A stretch of DNA of 48,540 nt from Ignavibacteria bacterium UBA2333. Lineage in GTDB: Bacteria; Bacteroidota; Ignavibacteria; Kapaibacteriales; Kapaibacteriaceae. Positions within the stretch are counted from its first letter, which is position 1. Each line of letters opens with the position of its first letter. The position numbers and the translations under genes were made by a program. The notes under the pieces were generated by a model, which saw only the letters and a program-made list of their open reading frames with translations, did not search any database and was not told the origin of the DNA. Shown here piece after piece: positions 38,218 through 46,320 of this stretch. The stretch lies in the NCBI GenBank assembly GCA_002344895.1, contig DDUR01000051.1, forward strand, positions 65,896 to 114,435, given 5' to 3'.

Positions 38218-38482
38218 TCTGAGTCGAATAACGTGTATGGTAATCCCTCCAGTTATGGCTTCTACAATTTGACAACACCAACATTTCTCATCATAACCGA
38301 AGACGGAAGGATCAGTGGAGCGAAATGGACGGTACTACTATATGCCGAATGGGTATCTACATCAGTATATATACAATGTCCTCATTGGACTCATTCGTCA
38401 ATATCCCGTGGCGAACGAGGTCGAAAGACCCGTCTTGAGGAGTCAGATACAACGACTCGTCAACGATATGTTTGACGATTAG
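38218..38482 (+). pseudogene. Frameshifted C-terminal piece of a thioredoxin-like protein
   Basis: One frame reads NNVYGNPSSYGFYNLTTPT followed by FLIITEDGRISG, close to the Y-x-v-x-x-x-PTxxLID-dG pattern near the end of TlpA/AhpC-like thioredoxins. About 38310 the protein-like signal moves to another frame: RNGRYYYMPNGYLHQYIYNV, then a helical tail ending LVNDMFDD at TAG 38480. No N-terminal catalytic CxxC part is present. The family call is inference from the short motif. Confidence 0.45.
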
Positions 38483-38631
38483 GTTTTGGTGACACATGCA
38501 AACCGATGTTGATTGTCCAGCCTGCTCAACGGCCAGCCACCATAATCAGACGGGCCTCTATAAATCCCCTCTAACTTCCTGACTACATTCTGAGAACCGC
38601 AGACCTACATATTCCTCATACACTGCTGGCT

Positions 38632-38988
38632 ATGTTACTGCTGTCCGCATTGGTGCCCGTGGCGCCCATGACGCTCCTGTACGTGAATGCAGTGATTGTC
38701 GCAGCACCGCAGATGATATGCGGAAGCAGTGGTGATATAATCTACTTGAGCGTTAATAGTGTAGGAACACTGGCAAGTCTGATTGGATACTCGTGGGTTC
38801 ATAATCGTACGTGGAAGATCACGTATACATTCTTGTATACACTATTCGCTGTTCCACTCGCGATGTATTGTTCGACGGAACTAACAGTCGACGAAGGCTG
38901 CTACATTGTTCTGCACCTTATTGTCGCCATGGTAGTGACGGCTCCACTGTATGCCATTGAGTTTGTGAGAAAGCAGCGTTACCGCTAA
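38632..38988 (+). CDS. Small membrane protein, unknown function
   Basis: A 118-residue protein with three or four hydrophobic helices (about residues 1-22, 38-56, 64-80, 92-110) and a short basic tail, EFVRKQRYR. No family recognised. The last 17 codons and the 300 bases after it are duplicated at 40264-40620, where only the tail of this gene survives. Confidence 0.55.
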   Translation: MLLLSALVPVAPMTLLYVNAVIVAAPQMICGSSGDIIYLSVNSVGTLASLIGYSWVHNRTWKITYTFLYTLFAVPLAMYCSTELTVDEGCYIVLHLIVAMVVTAPLYAIEFVRKQRYR

Positions 38989-39287
38989 CGCGGCTCAGAC
39001 GTTGGAAGTTGTTGTGGGATAGCATTAGAGCGACAAAAACTATTGACTCCAGTGACATAGCAGTCGCGTAAGGGACTCCTTTGTCACACAAAGGATTACG
39101 GGCAACTATCGAATAAGATGGTGTTTCACGCACTTCGTTAACGTTGAATCATGCGAAAGAGAATATTCATAGACTCCACCGACTGCCGATGCTGCTGCGA
39201 GTGATCACCTTTGACGCCGAACTACGACTTGAATCTCTTACATTCGAGTAATCGCGCCGTGAGTTTTGACTTCGAAACGGACATGAT
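38932..39287 (+). repeat. 355-bp direct repeat, copy 1
   Basis: Nearly identical to 40264-40620 (constant offset of 1332 bases, one indel near the right end). It starts within the end of the small membrane protein gene and ends at a conserved GAAACGGACATGAT. Together the two copies bracket the gene at 39513. Confidence 0.9.
39166..39287 (+). promoter_or_regulatory. Leader module copy B with candidate promoter
   Basis: The right part of the 355-bp repeat holds CGACTGCCGATGC and TACATTCGAG, with TCGAG 39 bases before ATG 39283. TACATT could be a -7 box. The following frame (MIASKPIITD..., 47 codons, ending 39426) shows no recognisable product. Confidence 0.45.
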
Positions 39288-39512
39288 AGCAAGTAAACCG
39301 ATAATTACGGACAGGTGTGTACGCTTTTGTAACAACAACGCTATTTTGAACTATCAAGGTCAGCGTGTACCTGCAACGCACAACCGAGCTAACATCATGG
39401 ATTCTTCTGTAGACGCTGTCGTCTGAAATCGTCTTGCGGCTCAAAAAACCAATCAGTCACAACGACCACACGGCCCACATCAAAAATGTCTAACTGCCAT
39501 TGAGAAATAAAC

Positions 39513-39962
39513 ATGAATCGTGTAACGATCGTTCTTGCGTCATTTCTCCTTCTTGTAAATGTACAAGCAGGTGCACAGGATCTTGTGTGGCATGACCAGG
39601 TGACGAATGCAGATACTTTCGTTGTTTCAGGAAAGGTGATGTACGTTGACCAGTCACCAAGAATCTATCCTGACATGCACGAGTATTTCCCTACGCTTGT
39701 TTTAGTTGAACTTGATTCAGCAATAAAGCACGAATCGTTCTACTGTAACCGATGGGTCGTATGTCGGATGAAACGGTGTTATGACTGCATCTTTAGCTTT
39801 AAACACAAAACAAAGATCGAGCTTACGCTTGCGGTGTTTAGGCAGAGGAGTTCTAATTACATTGTGCCCACAGAGGAATCCTGGTTTAAATGTGCAACGA
39901 GTTTATTGAAGGAAGATGAATACTACAAGATCCAAATATTGAACACAAAGAAGAGTGAGTAG
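39513..39962 (+). CDS. Exported protein, unknown function
   Basis: A 149-residue protein with a signal peptide (residues 1-21, ending AGA before QDL) and a beta-rich mature part with several Cys (YCNRWVVCRMKRCYDC), which could form disulfides in the periplasm. No family recognised. It sits between the two copies of the 355-bp repeat, so it is prone to loss or amplification by recombination. Confidence 0.6.
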   Translation: MNRVTIVLASFLLLVNVQAGAQDLVWHDQVTNADTFVVSGKVMYVDQSPRIYPDMHEYFPTLVLVELDSAIKHESFYCNRWVVCRMKRCYDCIFSFKHKTKIELTLAVFRQRSSNYIVPTEESWFKCATSLLKEDEYYKIQILNTKKSE

Positions 39963-40263
39963 TCCTGTTGTCTACACGAGATGCTTCGCCCTGTATCATC
40001 CAGTATAGTCTCCCGCTGATGTAATGTCGCGGCTCATTTGTCAATCGCCTCTCAAGTCGACGTACGTTCCACACAACAATACGAGAAGCGTCGACGTGGT
40101 GCGTAGGTGATGCACGGGGAAACATAGGGGCTAATCACACACGACCATTCACCCCTAGCGCGGCCCATTTGACGGAAGTACCGACCTATGGTTTATCGTG
40201 GATTAATGTGGCCTACACGCCTCCGATTGTTTAATATCTACCACTCAAACGACACGGACTGTC
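39963..40263. other. Intergenic region before repeat copy 2
   Basis: No gene or clear signal is visible in these 300 bases. Confidence 0.4.
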
Positions 40264-40620
40264 GTAATGACGGCCCCACTGTATGCTATTGAGTTCGTGA
40301 GAAAGCAGCGTTACCGCTAACGCGGCTCAGACGTTGGAAGTTGTTGTGGGATAGCATTAGAGCGACAAAAACTATTGACTCCAGTGACATAGCAGTCGCG
40401 TAAGGGACTCCTTTGTCACACAAAGGATTACGGGCAACTATCGAATAAGATGGTGTTTCACGCACTTCGTTAACGTTGAATCATGCGAAAGAGAATGTTC
40501 ATAGACACCGCCGACTGCCGATGCTGCTGCGAGTGATCGCCTATGACACCGAACAACGATCTGAATCTTCTATATTCGAGTAATCGCCTTTGCGAATTCT
40601 AACGATGAAACGGACATGAT
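40264..40620 (+). repeat. 355-bp direct repeat, copy 2
   Basis: Second copy of 38932-39287. Its first 57 bases encode the tail of the small membrane protein (TAPLYAIEFVRKQRYR) without the rest of the gene, so this is a duplicated segment rather than a conserved intergenic region. It ends in leader module copy C with TATATTCGAG at 40571 and ATG 40616, which opens only an eight-codon frame (MIALTVLV) before the lipoprotein at 40653. Confidence 0.9.
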
Positions 40621-40652
40621 CGCCCTAACAGTATTGGTGTGAGACGAGGCAG

Positions 40653-41141
40653 ATGTTCATCAGCAACCGTAATGACAAATCGCTTGTAGGCAGCATCATT
40701 ATTATGCTGTGTATAAGTTCGTGCTTGAGTGAAACAGACTCTCATGAGTGGAAAGAGCCGAAGGAGTCGAGAGAGACATATGCTACAGATTCTGTGAGTC
40801 TGCGCAAACCGTTGGAGCTTACATCGCTGAGGATTCACAAAGATGGTGACGCGGAATCCGTGACCGCAAAATACATGCAACTAGAGTGCTGCTTTGAAAG
40901 GGACACATTTGTTCTAACATCTGGAAATTCTGTACTTCATCGTGCTATTGTATCGACTGATCAAATAACTAGTACGTCCGATGGGGTGAAAATTCGTAGG
41001 ACACTCAAGTCATTCGCTATTCGTATTAACTCATTCAGAAGTGAGTTTCTATGGCCACAAGGTTATTCACAGTGTTATGTTCGAACAGACTCATCTGTGA
41101 TCCACTTGGAGTTTACCAATACTCTTCGTAGATATCGATGA
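40653..41141 (+). CDS. Lipoprotein, unknown function
   Basis: A 162-residue protein with lipobox CISSC (Cys at about residue 24) and GAGG seven bases before ATG 40653. The body is beta-rich and ends in a basic RRYR tail, reminiscent of the RIR-tail lipoproteins nearby. No family recognised. It lies directly behind leader module copy C. Confidence 0.6.
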   Translation: MFISNRNDKSLVGSIIIMLCISSCLSETDSHEWKEPKESRETYATDSVSLRKPLELTSLRIHKDGDAESVTAKYMQLECCFERDTFVLTSGNSVLHRAIVSTDQITSTSDGVKIRRTLKSFAIRINSFRSEFLWPQGYSQCYVRTDSSVIHLEFTNTLRRYR

Positions 41142-41232
41142 GCATATGCTACGCTTGAATGTCGCGAGTACACGCGCCGCTTCACGAATGTTCGTCGGTG
41201 GTACGACGGATCTCTCAGTATCAACTCAATAT

Positions 41233-41327
41233 CGAACACTCGAGCGGCCGATGTCTGAGAATCGGTTAGTTTTATGATAACGATTCGTAACATGAGACAT
41301 GAATGTGAGAAAACATGATAGCCAGTC
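41233..41327 (+). repeat. Leader module, diverged copy D
   Basis: Contains CACTCGAG at 41238 and ends GAAAACATGATAGCCAGT, matching the end of copy B (GGACATGATAGCAAGT). The internal spacing is longer (75 bases from TCGAG to ATG), so this is a weaker member. Confidence 0.4.
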
Positions 41328-41794
41328 CACGTAACTATACTCTCACGATCTCTGAAGACACCGGGAAAGAGCTCTCTGAACCATACATTGACCGATTTGA
41401 GTGTGACGGAGATCTCGTATCATCCAGCGCTCTTCAACAGCGGTGCTATCTCCTGTTGTTATGCTTCGTTGGTACGTTAACGTTCGCCTGCGGAGGTCGC
41501 GGATCATATACGGATGAGTCAATCATCGGTGCTCACGAATGTGTCGTCTATCAAAAGTATGGATGTCCTTCTTCTGTGGCGAAGGTCCGGATTCATCCTG
41601 ACTCGTCGTATTTGGGCGTACATTCGTTGTTGCCGCGCGTTATCAAGAGGCGTGGAGCAGATGACTTTACTGAACTTGTTGAACTCGCATATAACCGTGG
41701 TGACGGTGTACAAATGAGGGTATGGACGATAGAAACGGAGCATGGTGACGTCGTCATTGACAACTATATATGGCCTCCCGATGTGGTGTTCTGA
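41315..41794 (+). CDS. Probable lipoprotein, unknown function
   Basis: A 159-residue frame. A hydrophobic stretch with lipobox-like LTFACG lies at about residues 44-59, unusually deep, so either the true start is non-standard or the N-terminal 40 residues come from fusion of leader module D onto an older gene. The mature part is beta-rich (VVYQKYGCPSSVAKVRIHPDSS, MRVWTIETEHGDVVIDNY). No family recognised. Confidence 0.5.
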   Translation: MIASPRNYTLTISEDTGKELSEPYIDRFECDGDLVSSSALQQRCYLLLLCFVGTLTFACGGRGSYTDESIIGAHECVVYQKYGCPSSVAKVRIHPDSSYLGVHSLLPRVIKRRGADDFTELVELAYNRGDGVQMRVWTIETEHGDVVIDNYIWPPDVVF

Positions 41795-41866
41795 AAACGA
41801 CGACCTTACTTCGTTTGATCGTGATTGCGGTTGTATCGAAGGAGTCATGTCCCAACCTGCATCACT

Positions 41867-42292
41867 ATGAATCGTAGCATCCTCATCATTCATGCTGCCT
41901 GTGTTCTCTCAGTAAGTAGTTGTGATCAGCAGCGCAACGAACAGACGGAGCAGCGTGCTGTGCGTCCAACAACACCAAAAAGCCTGCGAGAGCAGCTTAC
42001 AGGATTGTGGTTCGGGTGCTTTACTATGCTTGGTACTGAGGTCATGTCGAGTTACTGGATTCAAGTCGGTGAAACAGATTCAATGGCATTCTTGAAATCA
42101 CCAGAAAATGTAATACGGAGAAAGGCATTTCGATTACAAGATAGTCTGCTGTTAATAGAGGGATGGAATGAAGAGATGATGATAGATGATCTTACCGATT
42201 CAACATTTCATTTTGGCCCTAAACACGGCGGGGATACAATACGTGTCTCAGTTCCTACTATGTCCACGATGACTTTTCACCGCATTCGATAA
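41867..42292 (+). CDS. Small lipoprotein of the RIR-tail family
   Basis: A 141-residue lipoprotein (start ATG 41867; lipobox SVSSC, Cys at residue 19). The body has LREQLTGLWFGCF, resembling the opening strand of lipocalin-like domains, then DDLTDSTFHFGP and the final MTFHRIR. It shares its first 16 residues and 30 bases of upstream DNA with the pseudogene at 46380, and its C-terminal pattern with 42374 and 46678. It may be a periplasm-facing immunity or stress protein; function unknown. Confidence 0.65.
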   Translation: MNRSILIIHAACVLSVSSCDQQRNEQTEQRAVRPTTPKSLREQLTGLWFGCFTMLGTEVMSSYWIQVGETDSMAFLKSPENVIRRKAFRLQDSLLLIEGWNEEMMIDDLTDSTFHFGPKHGGDTIRVSVPTMSTMTFHRIR

Positions 42293-42373
42293 GAGGGGAT
42301 ATCGGTATGATTAATTGAGATTGTTTGGTCTTTTCAACCAGAATACGGAATCAACAACCCAAGGTCCAGACCA

Positions 42374-42754
42374 ATGTTACGAGCATGTAATGTCCTTCCC
42401 ATGGCAATAGGAGTGGTGATGTCCTTGACGGGCTGTCATAAGACAAAGGAGCCAAATCCCTTACGAGAGAGCCTTCTCGGAACGTGGGAGGGCGGGCTAA
42501 ACAATCCCTTTCAGCCGTCGGAGAGATTTACGATTCGACTTGACGTCCGTGACAACGATTCGATACTCATGTCATTCTATGGTCGTCAACCCTTTGTATC
42601 GCACTACGTCGTAGAGGATAGCACTCTCCTGATAGAGGAGCGGGACAAAATGAGGATTGTTCATCTAACAGACTCGACACTTAAACTCTTCCCGTGGGGT
42701 TCAAGCAAGTCAGATGCTATGATCTATGCGGTAGAGTTTAAGAGAATCCGATGA
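42374..42754 (+). CDS. Small lipoprotein of the RIR-tail family
   Basis: A 126-residue lipoprotein (lipobox SLTGC, Cys at residue 21). The body reads LRESLLGTWEGG, then FTIRLDVRDNDSILMSFYG, DSTLLIEERD and HLTDSTLKLFPW, and ends VEFKRIR: a small beta-barrel of lipocalin-like spacing. Closest relatives here are the fragment ending 35685 and the pseudogene ending 46678. The gene and the DNA after it lie beside an 825-bp repeat. Confidence 0.68.
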   Translation: MLRACNVLPMAIGVVMSLTGCHKTKEPNPLRESLLGTWEGGLNNPFQPSERFTIRLDVRDNDSILMSFYGRQPFVSHYVVEDSTLLIEERDKMRIVHLTDSTLKLFPWGSSKSDAMIYAVEFKRIR

Positions 42755-43574
42755 AATGGCGGTATTCTGCTTACGTTTAGCTGTACTGGGTGTTCCCCGA
42801 GTTCCACTTTGAGTTGACATACAGCACACCTCGGGGATGTTCTGAGATCTGATTGTAACAGTGGGACAGCATTTGTCGGCCGAGTTCGAATCCGTCGGAG
42901 CTCAGCGTCAGCTGATGTAAACTAGGGAATGCATCACGGTAGCAAGAGTACCTAGAATTGACTACTTTAATCGTAGTAAAAGCAAACACATTCTATTCAT
43001 CCTTTTATGTGCGCTGCTTTTCATCGGCACACTAAACAGAGCACTCACGGTGGAGAGTTCATTCACTGCAACGACTGCAGAAAAGAGTGTCGAAACAATG
43101 GCAACGGTCCCAAACCAATGGTAACTGCTCTGAAACATCCACTCAAACTACTCTGCACATTTACCGCATTTGTTGCAGTTCTGGCATCGTGCGGGGGGAC
43201 ACATGGCCGAATTGGACGCGTGTGGATCGAACTTCCCGCCGATACAGTCGTAAACATACTTATGCAAAATGAGATTTTGCCAATTCATCCAGTACTTGAG
43301 GGCGTTGGTGGTCAAGGGAGCACGTACCTGACTTTGCCTGTCTCCACAGCAAGTCAGGAGTTTGACACAATCCTTGTTCACATAACCATTGATATTGTTG
43401 AAGATGGAGTTACTGGCTGTTATCTCGGCCTAATTGGATATTTACCAAAGGGTACGAAACGCTATTGTATGCAGGACAAATGCACCTCGGAACAGGATGA
43501 AGCTGCGCTACGCTTATTCGAAGCTATCGTTCTCAACCCACTTAGAAGACACATAAGGATTGGGGAGCTCGAGT
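42750..43574 (+). repeat. 825-bp direct repeat, copy 1
   Basis: Nearly identical to about 46674-47499 (offset 3924-3925). It covers the stop of one lipoprotein gene, a 360-base non-coding leader and the whole next lipoprotein gene, ending at GGGGAGCTCGAG. The leader contains an inverted repeat CCCCGAG/CTCGGGG about 30 bases apart. Confidence 0.9.
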
Positions 43575-43579
43575 CATAA
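43118..43579 (+). CDS. Lipoprotein, paralogue 1 of a duplicated pair
   Basis: The start at ATG 43118 gives a lipoprotein signal (lipobox VLASC, Cys at residue 23); the frame is open back to 43007 but those residues look non-coding. The 153-residue product is about 90% identical to the one at 47043. It contains DTVVNILMQNEILPIHP, GSTYLTLPVS, and a C-terminal helical stretch EQDEAALRLFEAIVLNPLRRHIR. No family recognised. The long duplicated leader suggests that regulation was copied with the gene. Confidence 0.65.
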   Translation: MVTALKHPLKLLCTFTAFVAVLASCGGTHGRIGRVWIELPADTVVNILMQNEILPIHPVLEGVGGQGSTYLTLPVSTASQEFDTILVHITIDIVEDGVTGCYLGLIGYLPKGTKRYCMQDKCTSEQDEAALRLFEAIVLNPLRRHIRIGELES

Positions 43580-43865
43580 ATTGCTTGTCACAAGGTAAGA
43601 ATGAAGAGAACCCTCAGACATACGGACAATTGCGTGCATCATATCAACCTTTCGCCTGGATTCGATTCGGCATCAAAACTTGCGTGAGTGGCACGGCCGA
43701 TTGAAGTTTGTCTGCGGCGATGGTTGTTGAAGTGTTCGGTATATCGGTTTTCTGCGACTACGAAGCGAACGTTGATCTGGAGCTGGACATGAACTCACTC
43801 ATCATCATCAAGCGTAACCCCTCGTAACCCAGCGCAATTGTATCTTGCTTGACGCCCTTCCCACC
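43580..43865. other. Intergenic region upstream of the Rhs fragment
   Basis: No gene is visible. The right end holds the second copy of the GTAACCC/TATCTT module. Confidence 0.4.
43814..43848 (+). promoter_or_regulatory. GTAACCC-GTAACCC-TATCTT module (copy 2), candidate promoter
   Basis: GTAACCC at 43814 and 43824 and TATCTTGC at 43841, then CCCACCATGAAGCCCACCAT running into ATG 43866. Same order as at 17192-17228. TATCTTG resembles a -7 box 18 bases before the start codon. Confidence 0.4.
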
Positions 43866-44060
43866 ATGAAGCCCACCATCCTCGTTACTAGCTCCGACTG
43901 CTATCCCTTTGGAATGATGATGGATGGACGGAACGAGGCAGGCGGTGAATGCCAGTATAGGTATAATGGCAAGGAGAACGATAATGAGGTGAAGGGAGAT
44001 GGGAACCAGCAGGACTATGGGTTTCGTATCTATGATCCGCGCATCGCACGGTTTTTATGA
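43866..44060 (+). pseudogene. Rhs repeat-associated core fragment
   Basis: Sixty-four codons that match the end of an Rhs/YD-repeat core: SSDCYPFGMMMDGRNEAGG, then YRYNGKENDNEVKGDGNQQD, then YGFRIYDPRIARFL, where a stop replaces the usual SVDPL continuation. Upstream there is no YD-repeat shell, so this is a detached tip of an Rhs toxin. The toxin-tip sequence continues in another frame downstream. Confidence 0.85.
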
Positions 44061-44076
44061 TGAAAAGGTAACCTGG

Positions 44077-44622
44077 ATGGTGATGACTCTGGGATATTCT
44101 GATGAGGACATGTCAAAGTTTCGACATGTGGCACAGGAGCTAGGGGTTGCATTAGTAGAGGTGAAGAATTCAAAGGAGCTGGTCAATTACCTTAACTCCA
44201 TGAACAAGGATGTTTCGATGCCCGATGGCGAGCCGGGTGAACTTTCAAGCAATCGTTCCGCGGATCCGATTACTAAGATGTCCATCTTCGGGCATGGTAT
44301 ATCCGGTTTGGCCTTACTAGGAGCTGGAGATTTCCCCGCGGGCGACCTCACTTCTGAGGCACTTGGAGGAAATCGTCAAGATGCTTTTAGGAGTCCTTCG
44401 ATCGGTTTATATACATGCAATGCAGCGACACCACTAAATGATGGTGTGTCATTTGCGCAGATTCTTTCGGCTGCAACGGACGGAGAAGTTCGTGGATATG
44501 AAGGTAGGACAGACTACGCAAAGATTAATCCCAGTGGCTCGTCGTTGGCAGATAAGTTCAATAGGTTTATTAATGGCTTTAATACCCATGGTTCTCAGCA
44601 GATGCCACAGGCTGGCTTATAG
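44077..44622 (+). CDS. Orphan Rhs C-terminal toxin domain, caspase-like (tentative)
   Basis: A 181-residue frame (from ATG 44077; open back to 43999) directly after the Rhs core fragment but in a different frame. Its pattern is that of a clan CD (caspase/gingipain-like) peptidase: a first strand MVMTLGYSD, a helix KFRHVAQELGV, then SIFGHG with His73, and IGLYTCNAA with Cys114, followed by SFAQILSAAT and VRGYEGRTDY. In Rhs polymorphic toxins this region is delivered into competing cells. Lacking a shell, it is probably an unused cassette that could recombine onto an intact rhs gene. Peptidase activity is inferred only from the His/Cys pattern. Confidence 0.6.
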   Translation: MVMTLGYSDEDMSKFRHVAQELGVALVEVKNSKELVNYLNSMNKDVSMPDGEPGELSSNRSADPITKMSIFGHGISGLALLGAGDFPAGDLTSEALGGNRQDAFRSPSIGLYTCNAATPLNDGVSFAQILSAATDGEVRGYEGRTDYAKINPSGSSLADKFNRFINGFNTHGSQQMPQAGL

Positions 44623-44731
44623 AACGGGACCAAAGTCCCGTCAGAAGCGAAGACATTTAGAAAGGTTGAGCAGTCTTCCGACTGATACATGCCGGACAGT
44701 GTTTGTTCAACGAGAAGCGGTGCTGAGGAAG

Positions 44732-45274
44732 ATGTCGAGAGAAGTTCCACAATCACATGACATTGCGCGATTCCGTTTACGAACTGTGCTGATCGTACTG
44801 TTCGTACTGTTCTTATTTGTTTTGGGAGTTGGTGCTTTGTGGAGGTACTATGTGAGTCACCTTCCTTGCCTTGCATGGTACTATGCTGGGCCGATCGTTG
44901 TAAGTGCGGTTGACTCAACGGTTGTTGTTGAGACTAACGATGTAGTAGTGCCTCTTGTCATTCAGGGTAACCCCTTCTGCGTCGATTCGAGCGCGACTGT
45001 TACTGTTCTCAACGGCGAAAGTAGGGGCGCAGGCGTCATCGCACGGACGAAGTACTTCGAAGTGGGGCAGATAGTACTTCCAAGACCGGCAAACGAAGAG
45101 GTGCACGTGCGCGACACGTTCGAGCTCACCCCTATCGTCTACATTCGATATCGCAACAAGCAACTTCCCCTCATAAACTACGAGAAGTACTTTCTAGGCA
45201 AGATCCCGAAAAGGGTTGTTTTAGAGATTACAGGGGTCCGTAGCGAGTATTATTTGATGCGATTCGAATATTGA
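44732..45274 (+). CDS. Single-pass membrane protein, possible immunity protein
   Basis: A 180-residue protein from ATG 44732 with GAGGAA just upstream (spacing short; GTG 44698 is an alternative). A basic N-terminus precedes one strong membrane helix (about residues 17-39, TVLIVLFVLFLFVLGVGALW), then a ~140-residue beta-rich domain ending YYLMRFEY. It follows the toxin-like frame by 110 bases, the usual place for the cognate immunity gene. No family recognised; the immunity role is inference from position. Confidence 0.55.
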   Translation: MSREVPQSHDIARFRLRTVLIVLFVLFLFVLGVGALWRYYVSHLPCLAWYYAGPIVVSAVDSTVVVETNDVVVPLVIQGNPFCVDSSATVTVLNGESRGAGVIARTKYFEVGQIVLPRPANEEVHVRDTFELTPIVYIRYRNKQLPLINYEKYFLGKIPKRVVLEITGVRSEYYLMRFEY

Positions 45275-45286
45275 TGTTCCTCTCCT

Positions 45287-46190
45287 AGGCCCCCCCCCCG
45301 AAAGTACTGGAGTGTTGTGAATAAATCGGACGAGTCTCGCGTCCTGAAGGTGAGTAGGTATACTCTTTGGGTTCAGTCACAGGTTGCAAAATGTTGTTAG
45401 GCTGCATGTTTGTTGAATGCAGTGATTCGTGGTCGATAGTTGTGTTTGCTTTGTGGTCGTTCAGTATTGTACATGTGTAACCACATGGTCGAGATCGTTT
45501 GTGCCTCAGCAAGTGACATGAAGATCTCCGCGTTGAGGACTTCCCGTCGGTATGTTCCGACGAAGCTCTCTGCAAACCCATTCTGCCATGGTTTGCCTGG
45601 TTGATTGTATTCCAGTGTGACACGGCGTCGTTTGGCCCAGTGTTGTACAATGGTGGCAATGAACTGTCCTCCGTTGTCCGAACGAGTGTACTTAGGTGTG
45701 CCATGCCGGGCAACCAGCTCGTTGAGTACTGCCTCGATATCTGAGTCCTTGAATGATCGCCGTAGGGTAATGCTGAGACCAAACGACGTGGCTTCGTCGT
45801 TGACCAGCAGTGCAATCAATTTCCGGCCTGTCATAAATCGAACTTTGGCAATGTCCATGCACCAGACCTCATTTGGCTGTATTGCCGTTGGATTGATCCG
45901 TACGCCTCGCCGGAACTTGCGCGATCGCTTCCGCCACTGTGCTGCGCAACCGCTTTGCCGATAGACGCGGTACACCGTGCACGCGGAGTAGTCATAGCCC
46001 CGCTCTCGCATCAAACCATATACGAAGCGCTTACCCCACGTCGGATACTGCGCCACAACGTCACCGATGATTGCCCTGACGCTTGCAACCTTGATCGGTT
46101 GTCGTAGTCAACATTGAACGAGATACACCAAGCAAGGCCGCTGCCCTGCGTTGTCCAAGTCCTCGATTGACGGCGATTACTAAATCCTGA
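45287..46190 (-). mobile_element. Decayed IS3-family insertion sequence
   Basis: A minus-strand IS3-type transposase with a frameshift. The left edge carries a C10 tract and CGAAAGTACTGGAGTG, which resembles an IS3-type terminal repeat. The right end is unclear, and no matching terminal repeat or target duplication is visible. The element lies between the toxin cassette and a chimeric lipoprotein pseudogene. Confidence 0.65.
45397..46181 (-). pseudogene. IS3-family transposase OrfB, frameshifted
   Basis: The intact part (45397-46056, GTG start) is an rve-type integrase domain with the DDE residues visible in VWCMDIAKVRF, TRSDNGGQFI and NGFAESFVGTYRREVLN, ending in the usual YNTERPQSKHNYRPR. 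Upstream, another frame (about 46085-46181) reads VNRGLGQRRAAALLGVSRSM, the normal start of OrfB, and joins the main frame after a shift near IKVASVRAIIGDVVAQYP. The transposase is therefore inactive unless frameshifting is programmed; no slippery site is evident. Confidence 0.8.
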
Positions 46191-46299
46191 CACTAAGAGG
46201 AACGCAGGCGCGTTGAATGCTAATGCAAGATGTTGTAAATCTGGGTACGAGAATGGACAGACAGGATGCCTCGTATCGATCAACGGGTGTCTAATCCAC

Positions 46300-46320
46300 G
46301 TACTCCGTGGGGAGTACTTT
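46300..46320 (+). repeat. Perfect 7-pair hairpin
   Basis: GTACTCC and GGAGTAC flank a GTGG loop, followed by TTT. It could be a weak terminator or an element end; no role is assigned. Confidence 0.35.

Noticed and set aside
42777..42989. Minus-strand 70-codon frame, conserved at 46710-46913
   Set aside because: Its conservation is fully explained by the 825-bp DNA duplication; it lacks a ribosome binding site and a recognisable fold, and lies in the leader of the plus-strand gene.
43690..43800. Another copy of the leader module (GAGCTGGACATGAAC)
   Set aside because: Only the last dozen bases resemble the module; the CGACTGCCGATGC and TCGAG boxes are missing.
45290..45299. C10 homopolymer that could be a phase-variation tract
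   Set aside because: It lies outside any coding frame I can support, after the stop of the membrane protein and at the likely end of the IS3 element, where C-rich terminal repeats are common.
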